Assembly: GCA_937951135.1 (NCBI GenBank)
Contig: CALFCI010000015.1
Location: forward strand, 1-35,720
Reading direction: 5' to 3'
Source: an uncultured Aquimarina sp.
GTDB lineage: Bacteria; Bacteroidota; Bacteroidia; Flavobacteriales; Flavobacteriaceae
DNA length: 35,720 nucleotides
A program made the translations under genes and the position numbers. Below, in pieces: positions 16,838-27,100 of this stretch (its first letter is position 1; every line of letters starts with the position of its first letter). The notes beneath the pieces are model-generated. The model was not told the origin of the DNA, made no database searches, and saw nothing but the letters and a program-made list of their open reading frames with translations.

Positions 16838-17092
16838 ATGAGGCATTTTACATTAAAATTCTTAGTCATTATTATATTGGCTATCACAATTTATTCTTGT
16901 GATGATGACGATTCAAACTCCCAAGTAGTCATTGATTTCGGAACTGCACCTACAAGTTCACTAATTACAACTGGCACTATAAACGTAATTACAGAAAATA
17001 CGGTAAGGTATCATGACTATAAAGAAGGTGGACTTTCATTATCACTTCCTAATGGCTTTTTTCCTGGTGATACAGGTGCTGATTGGTTTTAA
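16838..17092 (+). CDS. Small putative lipoprotein, possibly truncated
   Basis: 84 residues with a signal peptide and lipobox IYSC at about residue 21, followed by an acidic CDDDDSN stretch as in exported Bacteroidota lipoproteins. The mature part is about 60 residues and ends GADWF without domain similarity I recognise; the short length and abrupt end suggest a truncated gene. It is the first gene after the AraC regulator and 66 bp upstream of the large ABM/SnoaL lipoprotein gene. Confidence 0.65.
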   Translation: MRHFTLKFLVIIILAITIYSCDDDDSNSQVVIDFGTAPTSSLITTGTINVITENTVRYHDYKEGGLSLSLPNGFFPGDTGADWF

Positions 17093-17158
17093 GTTTTCAA
17101 ATATTAGTTGATAATTCAACCTTAACTTCATAAAAATTAAATCATTAAAAAACAAATC

Positions 17159-18619
17159 ATGAAATTCAAATTATTAATACTAGGGATCTTTGGATTACTA
17201 GTTAGCAGTTGTAGTGAAACTAAACCTAAAGCTAAATTGGTTTTAGAAGTCACCACTTTTAAAACAAAATCAGTAACAAATACGGCAACCTTCAATACAT
17301 TGGATGCTGAAGTGGAAAGCAATTTCACGAGTAAACAACCAGGTTTTATTAGCCGTCAGAGTGGAATAAATGACGCTGGCGAATATGTTGTTTTAGTGTA
17401 TTGGGATACGCTGGAAAATGCGCAAGCCTCTATGGAGAAATTTATGGCTGATGGATCTGTGGCAGGGTATGCTTCAATGATTGATGGCCCTACCATGAAA
17501 ATGTCTCGTTATGTTATTGGTGATGAATTTAATGCGGCGAACAGTAATTTTGTTGAAGTAATGTCATTTAGCACAAAAGAAGGTACAGATATGGCAGCCT
17601 TTGACAAAACCAATAAAATGGTAGAGACTGGCTTTACAGCTAAACAAACCGGATTCTTACAACGAATTACTGGAGTTAATGAGAAAGGAGAGCAAATAGT
17701 TGCTGTGTATTGGGATAACAAAACGAATTCTGATGCTGCTTTAAAACCATTTATGAGTGCTCCAATCTCTAAAGAATTTATGGGTATGATGACGCAATCA
17801 TCAATCTGGATGGGACGCTACCAAACACTTAATTCATTAAAAAATAATACTATGGAATTGTCAAAAAAAGATCAAACAGTCGCTTTGTTAAATAGTTTTA
17901 ATACAGGGGATCAAACACCAATCTCTTATATTAATCCTAATAAATACATTCAACATAATTTATCAGTTGCAGATGGTTTACAAGGGTTTGGAGCAGTAAT
18001 GCAACACGCACCTCCTGAAGGTTTCAAAGCAAATGTAGTTCGTGCTTTTGAAGATGGAGATTATGTGTTTACTCACACTGAGTATGACTTTTTTGGTCCT
18101 AAAGCAGGTTTTGATGTATTTCGTTTTGAAGATGGGAAAATAGTGGAGCACTGGGATAACTTATTACCAGTTCAAAAACCAAATCCTAGTGGTAGAACTC
18201 AATTTGATGGTGCTACTGAAATTACCGATTTAGATAAAACGGAGGCGAACAAAAATGTTGCTAAAGAGTTTATCGAAAAAGTATTACTAAATCACGAAAT
18301 GGATAAAGTAGCTACCTACATTAATCCTGAAACATATATCCAACACAATCCTGGAGTTGCAGATGGATTGGATGGTTTTGGAGCAGCAATGCAGTATTTT
18401 GCTAAAAATGGTTTGGTTATGGAATATACTAAACTTCACAAAGTATTAGGGCAAGGTAATTTTGTGCTAACGATGAGTGAAGGAAAGTTTGGTAAAGGTG
18501 AGCATACTGCCTTTTATGATTTGTTTAGACTTGAAAATGGACAAATCGTTGAGCATTGGGATGTAATAGCACCAATTGAACTAGAATCTGAAAGAAAAAA
18601 TACTAACGGAAAATTTTAA
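17159..18619 (+). CDS. Lipoprotein with two ABM-like and two SnoaL-like domains
   Basis: A 486-residue lipoprotein (lipobox VSSC at about 18). Residues 25-120 and 125-225 are tandem ferredoxin-like alpha/beta repeats of ABM (antibiotic biosynthesis monooxygenase-like) type: note KQPGFISRQSGIND...VLVYWD and KQTGFLQRITGVNE...VAVYWD. Residues about 232-360 and 365-480 are tandem SnoaL/NTF2-like domains with YIQHN..VADGL.GFGA and VEHWD motifs. A Met at 232 (17852) starts the SnoaL half with a typical N-terminus, so this may be a fusion of two ancestral genes. SnoaL folds include cyclases and isomerases, but no function can be assigned here. The SnoaL half and the C-terminal NGKF are shared with the lipoprotein at 19852-20775, a clear paralogue. 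It is the main gene of the AraC-adjacent block. Confidence 0.82.
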   Translation: MKFKLLILGIFGLLVSSCSETKPKAKLVLEVTTFKTKSVTNTATFNTLDAEVESNFTSKQPGFISRQSGINDAGEYVVLVYWDTLENAQASMEKFMADGSVAGYASMIDGPTMKMSRYVIGDEFNAANSNFVEVMSFSTKEGTDMAAFDKTNKMVETGFTAKQTGFLQRITGVNEKGEQIVAVYWDNKTNSDAALKPFMSAPISKEFMGMMTQSSIWMGRYQTLNSLKNNTMELSKKDQTVALLNSFNTGDQTPISYINPNKYIQHNLSVADGLQGFGAVMQHAPPEGFKANVVRAFEDGDYVFTHTEYDFFGPKAGFDVFRFEDGKIVEHWDNLLPVQKPNPSGRTQFDGATEITDLDKTEANKNVAKEFIEKVLLNHEMDKVATYINPETYIQHNPGVADGLDGFGAAMQYFAKNGLVMEYTKLHKVLGQGNFVLTMSEGKFGKGEHTAFYDLFRLENGQIVEHWDVIAPIELESERKNTNGKF

Positions 18620-18649
18620 TTTAAATAGAATAATTAACGAACAAAAATT

Positions 18650-19192
18650 ATGAGAAATATCAAATTTAAAACTTTGTTTTTAGCAGTATCAATAGTGGCT
18701 ACTTCATTCGTTTCATGTGGTAATAATGATGATGATAATACATCGACTCCTCAAATAGCAAATGGTGAAAGTGTACACATCAGGAATACTTTTCAGGGAA
18801 TTAACATTACAGGTGGAGAAGAACAGAAAATCGAAGATTTGTTTATGGCACCTGCAGCTTCATTAGAAGCTACAGCTACGATCTCTGATGGTGTAGAATT
18901 TCCTGCATATCTTCTAAATTTGTATGATATTGATGTTGAGGAGAATAGTATTAGTTATACATTAGTAGCAGAAGCAAATGACCCTAATTATGGAACTCTT
19001 TTCAGAACTATTGAAGCGGGATCATTTGATCGTTATTATTTAACTTTTGATACTGCTCATAATGTAAAAAGCTTTACTACAACCGATGAAGCTGTAAATC
19101 TTAGAATTGATTCTGATAAAGTCTTAGTAGTAGAAATAGGAGAAGGGTTTGTTTTCCAACCCGGAGTTACTTTTACAATAAACTTACAATAA
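18650..19192 (+). CDS. Putative lipoprotein of unknown function
   Basis: 180 residues with a signal peptide, lipobox FVSC (about 22-24) and an acidic linker NNDDDN typical of surface-exposed lipoproteins in this phylum. The mature part is beta-rich (ESVHIRNTFQGINITGG..., FRTIEAGSFDRYYLTFD, FQPGVTFTINLQ) and I do not recognise it. The gene follows the ABM/SnoaL lipoprotein by 30 bp in the same direction and ends just before a strong terminator, so it is probably the last gene of that unit. Confidence 0.7.
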   Translation: MRNIKFKTLFLAVSIVATSFVSCGNNDDDNTSTPQIANGESVHIRNTFQGINITGGEEQKIEDLFMAPAASLEATATISDGVEFPAYLLNLYDIDVEENSISYTLVAEANDPNYGTLFRTIEAGSFDRYYLTFDTAHNVKSFTTTDEAVNLRIDSDKVLVVEIGEGFVFQPGVTFTINLQ

Positions 19193-19212
19193 TAATAGTT
19201 TAATATTAGTAA

Positions 19213-19250
19213 TAAAAAGAGATAAATGTTAAGTCATTTATCTCTTTTTA
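19213..19250 (+). terminator. Strong intrinsic terminator
   Basis: TAAAAAGAGATAAATG (19213-19228) pairs perfectly with CATTTATCTCTTTTTA (19235-19250) around TTAAGT. The A/T-rich ends suit termination in both directions. It closes the lipoprotein unit that ends at 19192. Confidence 0.85.
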
Positions 19251-19299
19251 TTAAGAAACAAAACAACTAGATTTTAATTTCCTTTTAATTAAAAATAAA

Positions 19300-19402
19300 C
19301 TGCCTCGATGCAAGCATACGAGGTATTTAGTGGAAGAAGATTTTTTTTAATGAAAACCTATGGTTTTCAAACTTTCCTCTTCCTACGATGCAAGCATAGG
19401 GG
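19300..19402. repeat. Nested hairpins built on a GATGCAAGCATA repeat
   Basis: Two copies of CGATGCAAGCATA (about 19305 and 19386) each form a stem-loop (CCTCG/ATGC with GCAT/CGAGG; CCTA/ATGC with GCATAGG). Between them GGAAGA pairs with TCTTCC, and GAAAACC pairs with GGTTTTC around TAT, so the block can fold as one large nested structure ending 25 bp before the next gene. It may be a repeat element or an RNA leader structure. Confidence 0.65.
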
Positions 19403-19426
19403 AATTAGACCCAAAGAGATTAAATT

Positions 19427-19825
19427 ATGAATAAGATGAAAATTCCAATTTGGATTACCCTTTTTGGGGGCTTTTTAGCTGCTTTCGGGCTATTATTAGG
19501 TATTATGGGGTATTTCAAGCCCGATATGGTTATCCCTGGATTTACAGGGGATACCAATGCACATAGTATGGCTATTTGGATGACTTCGGCTCGTAATATA
19601 GCAATGGGTGTAGTCATGATTTATGCTTTGTATTCAAAACAACCCGCATTAATTGGCTTAGCGTTCTTAATGAGAGTAGTAACAGAGTTTTTTGATATGT
19701 TCGGTACTGCTGCTTCCGATGTTATGGGTGTGCCTTCTGTAGCGATATATGCGGCATATATATTGCTTTTTATCATACCAGAAATTTTAGCAATTAGAAA
19801 AATGAATTCGTTACAAAAAAAATAG
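19427..19825 (+). CDS. Small four-helix membrane protein
   Basis: 132 residues with four hydrophobic segments (about 7-27, 48-66, 70-90, 104-122), a short N-terminal cytoplasmic tail and a C-terminal KKK tail. It resembles small DoxX/DUF4267-like four-helix proteins in layout, but I cannot name the family with certainty. Start ATG 19427 (MNKMKIPIW); ATG 19436 is also possible. It is preceded by the nested hairpin element and followed after 26 bp by the second SnoaL lipoprotein gene, so the two probably form one unit. Confidence 0.7.
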   Translation: MNKMKIPIWITLFGGFLAAFGLLLGIMGYFKPDMVIPGFTGDTNAHSMAIWMTSARNIAMGVVMIYALYSKQPALIGLAFLMRVVTEFFDMFGTAASDVMGVPSVAIYAAYILLFIIPEILAIRKMNSLQKK

Positions 19826-19851
19826 AGCGATACTCACAAATCATAAAAAAT

Positions 19852-20775
19852 ATGTTAAACACAAAAAGATATATAGTATGCTTAGTAGGATCCATGGTCT
19901 TGATGTTATCATCTTGTAATTCAAACAAGGTATGCGATAAGGATGTCGATTATGTTTCAGAAAAAGGGCATACTCATAGAGACCGCTCAATTTCAGTTTT
20001 GAAAGCAGGATTTAAAGCAGGAGCTACTAAAGATTTTGAAAAATTTATGGCAATAGCTGCCGATCCATACATCCAACATAGTCCAGATTTACCTGACGGT
20101 TGGAAACCTGTTTGGGATTTGTTAGTAAACCGACCTCCAGGGTTTTCTTCTAAGCAAATAACATGGCTTGGTACCAATGGTTTTCTTGATAATGGTAATT
20201 TCTTAGTAATGTTTAGAGAAGTAGATAGAGCAGATGGGACACCTCCTAGTAAGATTATTGATATCATGCGTTTTGACGACAAAGGAAAATATGCCGAACA
20301 TTGGGATATTCGCCAACCACTTTCTGAAAAAACAGCATCGGGTCATAGTGAAACGGGTACTTCGGGTCAATTTGCAGAAAACCCTGTAAACTATACGGCA
20401 GAGCAAGAAGAAAAAAACAAAAAAATTGCTGTGAAGTTTTTGAATATAGCTTTTAATAAAGGGAAGCTTGATAAAGCATTGGATAAACTTGTATATGAGG
20501 ACTATGTTCAGCACAACCCTCTTATTGCTGATGGAATAGCACCTGTAAAGGAAATTTTTGCTAGCGGTAAAATACCTGCACTTTGCTATGATATTAAATA
20601 TGTAGTAGCCCAAAATGATATTGTACTCGTATATTCAAAAGTAACTTCAACTGCTGGAATCTCTGCTGTTGTAGACATTTTACGTATTCGAGATGGAAAG
20701 TTAGTTGAGCATTGGGATATTGTAGAACCGGTACCTGCTGATGCAGCTATGCCACATAAAAATGGGATGTTTTAA
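19852..20775 (+). CDS. Lipoprotein with two SnoaL-like domains
   Basis: 307 residues with lipobox LSSC (about 20-22). Two SnoaL/NTF2-like repeats follow (about 45-165 and 185-295). Each has a YIQHSP/YVQHNP motif with a following DG, and each ends AEHWDIRQP or VEHWDIVEP. The C-terminal KNGMF parallels TNGKF of the lipoprotein at 17159-18619, whose SnoaL half is the paralogue. The catalytic function is unknown; SnoaL-like lipoproteins in this phylum are mostly uncharacterised. The gene follows the four-helix membrane protein closely. Confidence 0.82.
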   Translation: MLNTKRYIVCLVGSMVLMLSSCNSNKVCDKDVDYVSEKGHTHRDRSISVLKAGFKAGATKDFEKFMAIAADPYIQHSPDLPDGWKPVWDLLVNRPPGFSSKQITWLGTNGFLDNGNFLVMFREVDRADGTPPSKIIDIMRFDDKGKYAEHWDIRQPLSEKTASGHSETGTSGQFAENPVNYTAEQEEKNKKIAVKFLNIAFNKGKLDKALDKLVYEDYVQHNPLIADGIAPVKEIFASGKIPALCYDIKYVVAQNDIVLVYSKVTSTAGISAVVDILRIRDGKLVEHWDIVEPVPADAAMPHKNGMF

Positions 20776-20860
20776 AAAAACGATGATAATTTAAGTCAAT
20801 GCGAGTTGGCAGTCATACTGCAACTGAATATTTTTTTAAAAATAACTAAATTAGAATATA

Positions 20861-22105
20861 ATGATAAAATTTAAAATAACCGTACTAGCTTTAATACTAA
20901 GCTTTACCACTTCCTTGGTTAATGCACAAGAAGTAAAAACACTAGGCGCATTAGAGTTTAGTCCAGAAGGCGTATTATTTGCTGGAGACAACGTATCTGG
21001 AGCTATTCATGCGTTTGATTTAAGCGCAGAAAAAAAGTCTGCTGACAAATTTGAAATTAATGTCTACAATGTTGATGCACAAGTAGCTGCTGTATTAGGA
21101 ACTTCTGCAGGTAATGTACAAATTAACGATATGGCGGTACACCCTAAAAGTGGAGAGGTTTATCTTACTGTAACCCGTGGACATGGTATCGATGTATTGC
21201 CAGTTTTGATAAAGGTAAATGCAGAAAATCAACTACAAATTGTGGATCTGGTTACTGTAAAAAAGACTACTCAGACTTTGGAAAACTTGCCAGATGGTAG
21301 TCAGGGGTTTTATCTACGTGGTACAATGGCACCACCTACTATAAAAGAAATTGCCAAATCTAAACTCCCTATGCGTATGCTTTCTATTATGGATATGGAA
21401 TACTACAAAGGTGAATTGTTTGTTTCTGGAATCAGTAATGAAGACTTCTCTTCTGCACTACGTAGAATGCCTTATCCTTTTAATGGTAAGGAAAGCATTA
21501 GCAATGTTAAGATGTACCATATCGCTCACGACCAGTATGAAACTCGTGCACCAATCCGTTCTATGTTAGTAAAAAATATAGATGGTATAGACCAGATGGT
21601 GGCAGCTTATACCTGTAGTCCATTAGTGTTGATCCCTTTAAATGAAATAAAAGATGGTGCTCAAGTCAAGGCAAGAACTATTGGTGATATGGGTAATGGA
21701 CAACCTATTGATATGGTATCATATAACCTACAAGGTAACGAAATGCTTTTTGTGACTAACAATAGTAGAATGCCTCAAGTGATGCCATTAGCTGGATTAA
21801 GCAATGCTAAAGTGGTTACTGATGCAGACTTTAAAAGAGGAGCAAAAATGGATTTAACCGGCGAGATACCTTATGGGCCAATGGGACTACCTGTAATGTT
21901 TGCAGGTTCTTCGCTCCAGATTGATGTATTGAATGAAAATCAACTTGTATCGCTAACAAGAGATGCTCTAACGGGCAGTTTAGATTTAGAAACGGTTATG
22001 GCTATGTTCCCGAATAAAATGAATCTATTTTTTGCAGAACTAGATTTCCCTGCATTCTATAAGGATAAAAAAAAGCTAAAGGAAAAGATAAAAAATAAAT
22101 CGTGA
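20861..22105 (+). CDS. Secreted beta-propeller-like protein of unknown function
   Basis: 414 residues with a signal peptide ending NAQ (about 22). The body has repeated propeller-type strands: LEFSPEGVLFAGDNVSGAIHAFD, VQINDMAVHPKSGEVYLTV, GNEMLFVTNNSRMPQVM. That suggests a YVTN/WD40-like beta-propeller in the periplasm or at the surface. The tail is Lys-rich. Its last codon overlaps the GTG start of the next gene by 4 bp (GTGA), so the two are probably translated as a pair. No enzymatic motif was seen. Confidence 0.75.
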   Translation: MIKFKITVLALILSFTTSLVNAQEVKTLGALEFSPEGVLFAGDNVSGAIHAFDLSAEKKSADKFEINVYNVDAQVAAVLGTSAGNVQINDMAVHPKSGEVYLTVTRGHGIDVLPVLIKVNAENQLQIVDLVTVKKTTQTLENLPDGSQGFYLRGTMAPPTIKEIAKSKLPMRMLSIMDMEYYKGELFVSGISNEDFSSALRRMPYPFNGKESISNVKMYHIAHDQYETRAPIRSMLVKNIDGIDQMVAAYTCSPLVLIPLNEIKDGAQVKARTIGDMGNGQPIDMVSYNLQGNEMLFVTNNSRMPQVMPLAGLSNAKVVTDADFKRGAKMDLTGEIPYGPMGLPVMFAGSSLQIDVLNENQLVSLTRDALTGSLDLETVMAMFPNKMNLFFAELDFPAFYKDKKKLKEKIKNKS

Positions 22106-23205
22106 CAAAATTTTGTTTTAATTGTATTCTATTTTTTTTGATGATATCCAGTTTAGGAACAGTAGCGCAATCTGTTCTTGAGTTGGTATTACCAAAACAT
22201 TTGGATGATGTCATAAAACTAGATAGTTCTACGATTTCAAATGAGATGGAAGAGATATTCTGGGATGACCATTTGGCTGTTTTTGTAGAAAATGAAGCAA
22301 AAGTATATACTTCAAACAAAGCGATTCAAGGGGAGTATACAAAAGATAGGAACTACTTGATTTTTAAACCGTATTACCCTTTTGAAAATGGAATGAATTA
22401 CATCATCAGAACAAAAAGTGTTAATTCTGAGGATTATTCTTATCAATCCTTTTTAATAGAAAAAAAGAAAAAAGTTGCTAACGCCAAAGTCATAAATATA
22501 TATCCATCAGCCAATCGACTTCCCGAGAATCTGTTGCGGTTCTATATCTATTTCAATACACCAATGAAAAAAGGGGAAGCCTTGAAGCATATAGCATTGG
22601 TAGATGCAGAGGGAAATATTGATCAGCATGCTTTTATGGAGTTTAAACAAGAGCTATGGAGTGGAGATGGTAAACGATTGACAGTATTATTTGACCCTGG
22701 TCGTATCAAAAGAGGTGTTGTTACCAATAGTTTACTAGGGCCGGCATTACAAAAAGATAAGCAATATCACTTAAGCATATCAAGTACTTGGCAAGATGTA
22801 TATGGACAACAATTATCAGAAACATTACAAAAAAAAATAGAGGTTGTTAAGGCATACCGTACTAAGATACTAGTTAACGAATGGATTATGGAAAAACCAG
22901 AGGCAAATAGTCGCGGAGTCTTAACGATACATTTTGACAGAATTATGGATCACGCCTTAATCCAATCAATGATTCAATTAAAAGATAGAAAAGGAAATCA
23001 AGTAGCAGGGTATTGGCAGATTTTGGAAGCGGAACAACAGGTGCAATTTATTTCCGAAGAAAAATGGAATAAAGGCAAGTATCAAATCGTCATTGACACA
23101 CGCTTAGAAGATGTAGCAGGTAATAATCTTCAAAACCTATTAGACCATAACAAAACAGATGAAGGTAATAGCGATACCTATCAATGTATTGATTTCAAAA
23201 TATAA
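22102..23205 (+). CDS. Secreted Ig-like-domain protein translationally coupled to the propeller gene
   Basis: 367 residues starting at GTG 22102, which overlaps the upstream stop (GTGA). A signal peptide ends at about A-Q (residue 23). The mature protein shows SbsA/Big_5-type Ig-like repeats: RFYIYFNTPMKKGEALKHI and LTIHFDRIMDHALIQSMIQL are the usual strand patterns (FxxPMxxxS-like). Such domains are structural or adhesive in envelope proteins. With the upstream propeller it probably forms a secreted two-protein module. The specific function is unknown. Confidence 0.75.
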   Translation: MTKFCFNCILFFLMISSLGTVAQSVLELVLPKHLDDVIKLDSSTISNEMEEIFWDDHLAVFVENEAKVYTSNKAIQGEYTKDRNYLIFKPYYPFENGMNYIIRTKSVNSEDYSYQSFLIEKKKKVANAKVINIYPSANRLPENLLRFYIYFNTPMKKGEALKHIALVDAEGNIDQHAFMEFKQELWSGDGKRLTVLFDPGRIKRGVVTNSLLGPALQKDKQYHLSISSTWQDVYGQQLSETLQKKIEVVKAYRTKILVNEWIMEKPEANSRGVLTIHFDRIMDHALIQSMIQLKDRKGNQVAGYWQILEAEQQVQFISEEKWNKGKYQIVIDTRLEDVAGNNLQNLLDHNKTDEGNSDTYQCIDFKI

Positions 23206-23402
23206 ATATCTTTTAGATACAAGATTCCAGATTTTCCTGCTAAGGAAGGAAGTCAGAAACTTTTCCTTTTGAAGGGAGGTTTAGAACAATGTTTAAGGTG
23301 AGATAATTAAATAGGTATAATGCAATTATAAACTAAAGCCCACAAATTAACAGCAAATGGAATCTTCGTATTTCTGAGGTTCTTTTTTAAAAGAAAAACA
23401 AT

Positions 23403-24044
23403 ATGATTACAAAACAACAAAAACAGATAAAAGAAACCTTAGCAGATTTATATACCGACTCTAAGTATGATCGTCTTAAAGTGATGAAAGGTTTTGCGAA
23501 AAATATATTCAAACCGATGCAACCCTCAACTTTTAAAGATGCATATCTTTCTATTTCACAAGAGCAAGGAGAGGATTTATACCAATTTATAACGAAAAAT
23601 AATATTAAGAATATCGTTGAATTTGGGACTTCATTTGGGATATCTACGCTATTTTTAGCACAAGGAGTGATTGAAACTAAAGGTCGTATTATTACCACAG
23701 AATTAATTGAATCGAAGGCTCAAAAAGCAATTAAAAATTTCAAAAAAGCAGGGGTGAATGACTTAATTGAAGTTAGAATTGGCAATGCATTAGAGACATT
23801 AGAAAATCATACTGAGCCAATAGATTTATTGCTGTTAGATGGTTGGAAAGATTTATACCTGTCTATTTTTCAGATGCTTGAATCTAATTTTCATGCAGGC
23901 ACATTTATTTATGTAGATAATGCAGATATGTCAGATTCTCAAGCATTTTTAAAAACAATTAGTCAAAATTCAAAATATCAATTACAAACGAAATATAATG
24001 GAAAAGCGGTGTTGATTAATATTAAAAAAATAAAAGAATCATAA
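23403..24044 (+). CDS. Class I SAM-dependent methyltransferase (O-methyltransferase-like)
   Basis: 213 residues with a Rossmann methyltransferase core: motif I VEFGTSFGISTLFLAQG (about 80-96), then RIITTELIESKAQKA, an acidic DLLLLDGWKDLYL (motif IV region, about 140-152) and GTFIYVDNADM. This resembles the predicted O-methyltransferase group (YrrM-like, Methyltransf_24). The substrate is unknown. It stands alone, convergent with cobN on the other strand. Confidence 0.87.
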   Translation: MITKQQKQIKETLADLYTDSKYDRLKVMKGFAKNIFKPMQPSTFKDAYLSISQEQGEDLYQFITKNNIKNIVEFGTSFGISTLFLAQGVIETKGRIITTELIESKAQKAIKNFKKAGVNDLIEVRIGNALETLENHTEPIDLLLLDGWKDLYLSIFQMLESNFHAGTFIYVDNADMSDSQAFLKTISQNSKYQLQTKYNGKAVLINIKKIKES

Positions 24045-24115
24045 GGAATTCTTTTTACTCATGTGTGCAAATAAATTTGAAAGATTCTAAAAATAGTTTC
24101 AATATAAAACTGATG

Positions 24116-27100
24116 TCATTCTACCAATCCTTCCCCTTCTAAATATAAGTCTTCTAGCTGTTGTTTGATTTCCTCCGATGGGTTTTTCCATAGTCCACGT
24201 TGTATGGCCTCTAGTAAGCGTTCGCTCATATCTTTAAGTGCCCATGGGTTATTTTGCTGGATAAATTCCTTGTTTTCTGGAGTCAGTAAATAGCTTTCGG
24301 TAATGCCTTCATACATAAAATCGTCGATGAGGTTGGTCGTGGCATCATACGCAAAGAGGTAATCCAAGGTAGCTGCCATTTCAAAAGCTCCTTTGTAGCC
24401 GTGGCGTTGTACTCCGGTAATCCACTTAGGGTTGATGACTCTAGAACGGTATACTTTTAATAATTCTTCTTTTAGTGTTTTGACTTTGGGCGTTTCGGGT
24501 CTGGAATTATCTCCAAAATAAATCTCTGCATCACTACCTTTAGTTGTTTTTACGGCATTTGCCAATCCCCCATGAAATTGATAATAATCATCACTATCTA
24601 AAATATCATGTTCTCTATTGTCTTGATTTTGCATGACAATTTGCATCGCCTGTAAGCGATACTGAAAAGATTCGTGAGCAGACACCCCTTTTTTGGAACT
24701 TCCATAGGCATATCCACTCCAATTGATGTAGACTTTGGCTAAATCTTCTGGAGTTTGCCAATTTTTTTCATCAATGACTGCTTGTAATCCCGCTCCATAC
24801 GCTCCGGGTTTAGATCCAAACACCCGATATAAAGCACGTTGCGAAGCTTCTTCTGGAGGTAATCCTTTTTCTTGCCATTGGTGTTGTTCGGCTAAAAATC
24901 GTTTGCGTATGGGATTATCTTCTAAGGGCTCCTCTAAGTTTGCCAAACGCTGCACTACAGCATTAAATAGGTTGATAACATCTGGAAAAGCATCCCTAAA
25001 AAACCCTGAAATTCGTAAGGTAACATCAACACGAGGTCTTCCTAAGGTAATCAAAGGGATCACTTCAAAATCGGTGACTCTACGATTTGCGTTTTTCCAA
25101 ATCGGACGGATTCCGAGTAACGCAAATGCCTGAGCAATATCATCTCCTCCAGTACGCATGGTTGCTGTTCCCCATACCGAAATTCCGATGGTTTCTGGAT
25201 AATCTCCGTGTTCCTGTAAGTACCGATCAATAATCAATTGCGCACTTTTTTCGCCTAGGCGATATGCTGTTTCAGTAGGAATGGTACGTACATCTACCGA
25301 ATAAAAGTTTCGCCCTGTGGGTAATAAATCCAATCGCCCTCGTGTAGGTGCTCCCGAAGGTCCAGAAGGTACATATTTACCGTTCAATCCTTCTAGTAAA
25401 AAGCGGAGCTCATCGGTGGTTTGTGCTACTTTTACTAAGGTATTGGTCTTGATATGCCTAACCATCTTACCCAAAAGTGGATACTGTAGGGGCAGTTGTT
25501 CGGTAGCAAGGTGTTCGATCAATACGCGTTTTGCAATATGTTCTAATTGCGCAACGACTTGTCCTATGGTTTTACAAAATACACCTTCGATAGTAGAATT
25601 CATCACTGTAGTGTAGGGGAGTGCGATTATATTTTCTGTAATGCCAAGATCTTTAGCGAGCACTTGGGTGATCCCTTCCTGTTCATAACTAGGTACACGG
25701 TGTAATGCGATCAGTAAGTCGATGAGTTGTTCATCGATAGGCGCTTGTCCAAAAATGTGTAATCCATCTCGAATCTGAGCTTCTTTCAATTCACATAAAT
25801 ACCCATCTAACTTGACCAATAACTCATCCAGATCATCTGAAGCAATGCCCAAATCGACATTTAGTTTGGTTTCCTTTACCAAGTTTTCAATTTCTTTTTC
25901 GAGTACACGAGAACGTTTTGGATCTAAAGAAGAAGCTTCATAATATTCATCGACCAGATGTTCCAACTTCATTAGACTACCATAGGTCTCCGCACGGGTC
26001 ATCGGCGGAATCAAATGATCTATAATCACCGCTTGGTTTCTGCGTTTCGCCTGTGTACCTTCTCCAGGGTCATTGATGATAAACGGGTAGAAGTGTGGTA
26101 ATGCACCAAATACCGCCGCCGGAAAACAGGTTTCGGGATCTAGTGATACACTTTTTCCGGGCAGCCACTCTAGGTTACCATGTTTTCCCAAATGAATCAC
26201 AGCATCGGTTTGATAGCTGTTTTGCAACCAAAAATAATAGGCCAAATATTGATAGGTAGGGGGTAAATCGGGAGAATGGTAAATTGCTTGTGGATCTTGG
26301 TTGTACCCTCTAGAAGGCTGAATACTTACAAAGATATTGCCTAATAGAAATCCAGAGACTATAAACCCTTTGTCTGTATAATAGGGATCATCTTCAGGTG
26401 TTCCCCATTGTGTATGCACTTTATCTTGTAGTGCCTGCGATAGTTTTGAAAAGGAGTCTTTAAAATCAGCAGTTTCAAACACTAACGCATGAGGTCTGGT
26501 CATGGTAGTTGTGATATCATTGGTTGTCATTTGAGTGATCCAATGCATCAGCTCTGTTCCTGATTTAGGTAAATGCGTTCCCAAGGTATAGCCTTCCGCT
26601 TTAAGTGCATTTAATAGTACAATACAGCTTTCTGGAGTGTCTAATCCTACACCATTGGCCAAGCGACTATCTTTATTGGGATAGTTGGGTAAAATAATGG
26701 CTACTTTTTTGTCTTCATTTTTTAAATAAGATAACCGCGCCCATCGTTGTGCCAATTCAGCCATAAATTCACAAGCAGGTATATAGGCTTCGTAATGCAG
26801 GATTGAACTATCGGTTAGGCGATCTTTCTCTACTTCTTTTTTAAAGGAAACCGCACGCCCTATAATGCGTCCATCAATTTCTGGTAAAGCGATATTCATA
26901 GCAATATCGGTAGGGGGTAATCCAAAAAGCCCTTCCTTCCAAACCTCTTTATTGGCGGTAGCACATATCGCTTGCAACACAGGAACCTTGAGGTGCTCAA
27001 AAATAAATGATGTGCCATCCATGGGTTTAATCGTGAACCCTGTTGTATTGATAATGGCATGTATGGCACGCGTACCTGCATGGATCATTAAGTCTTGTAC

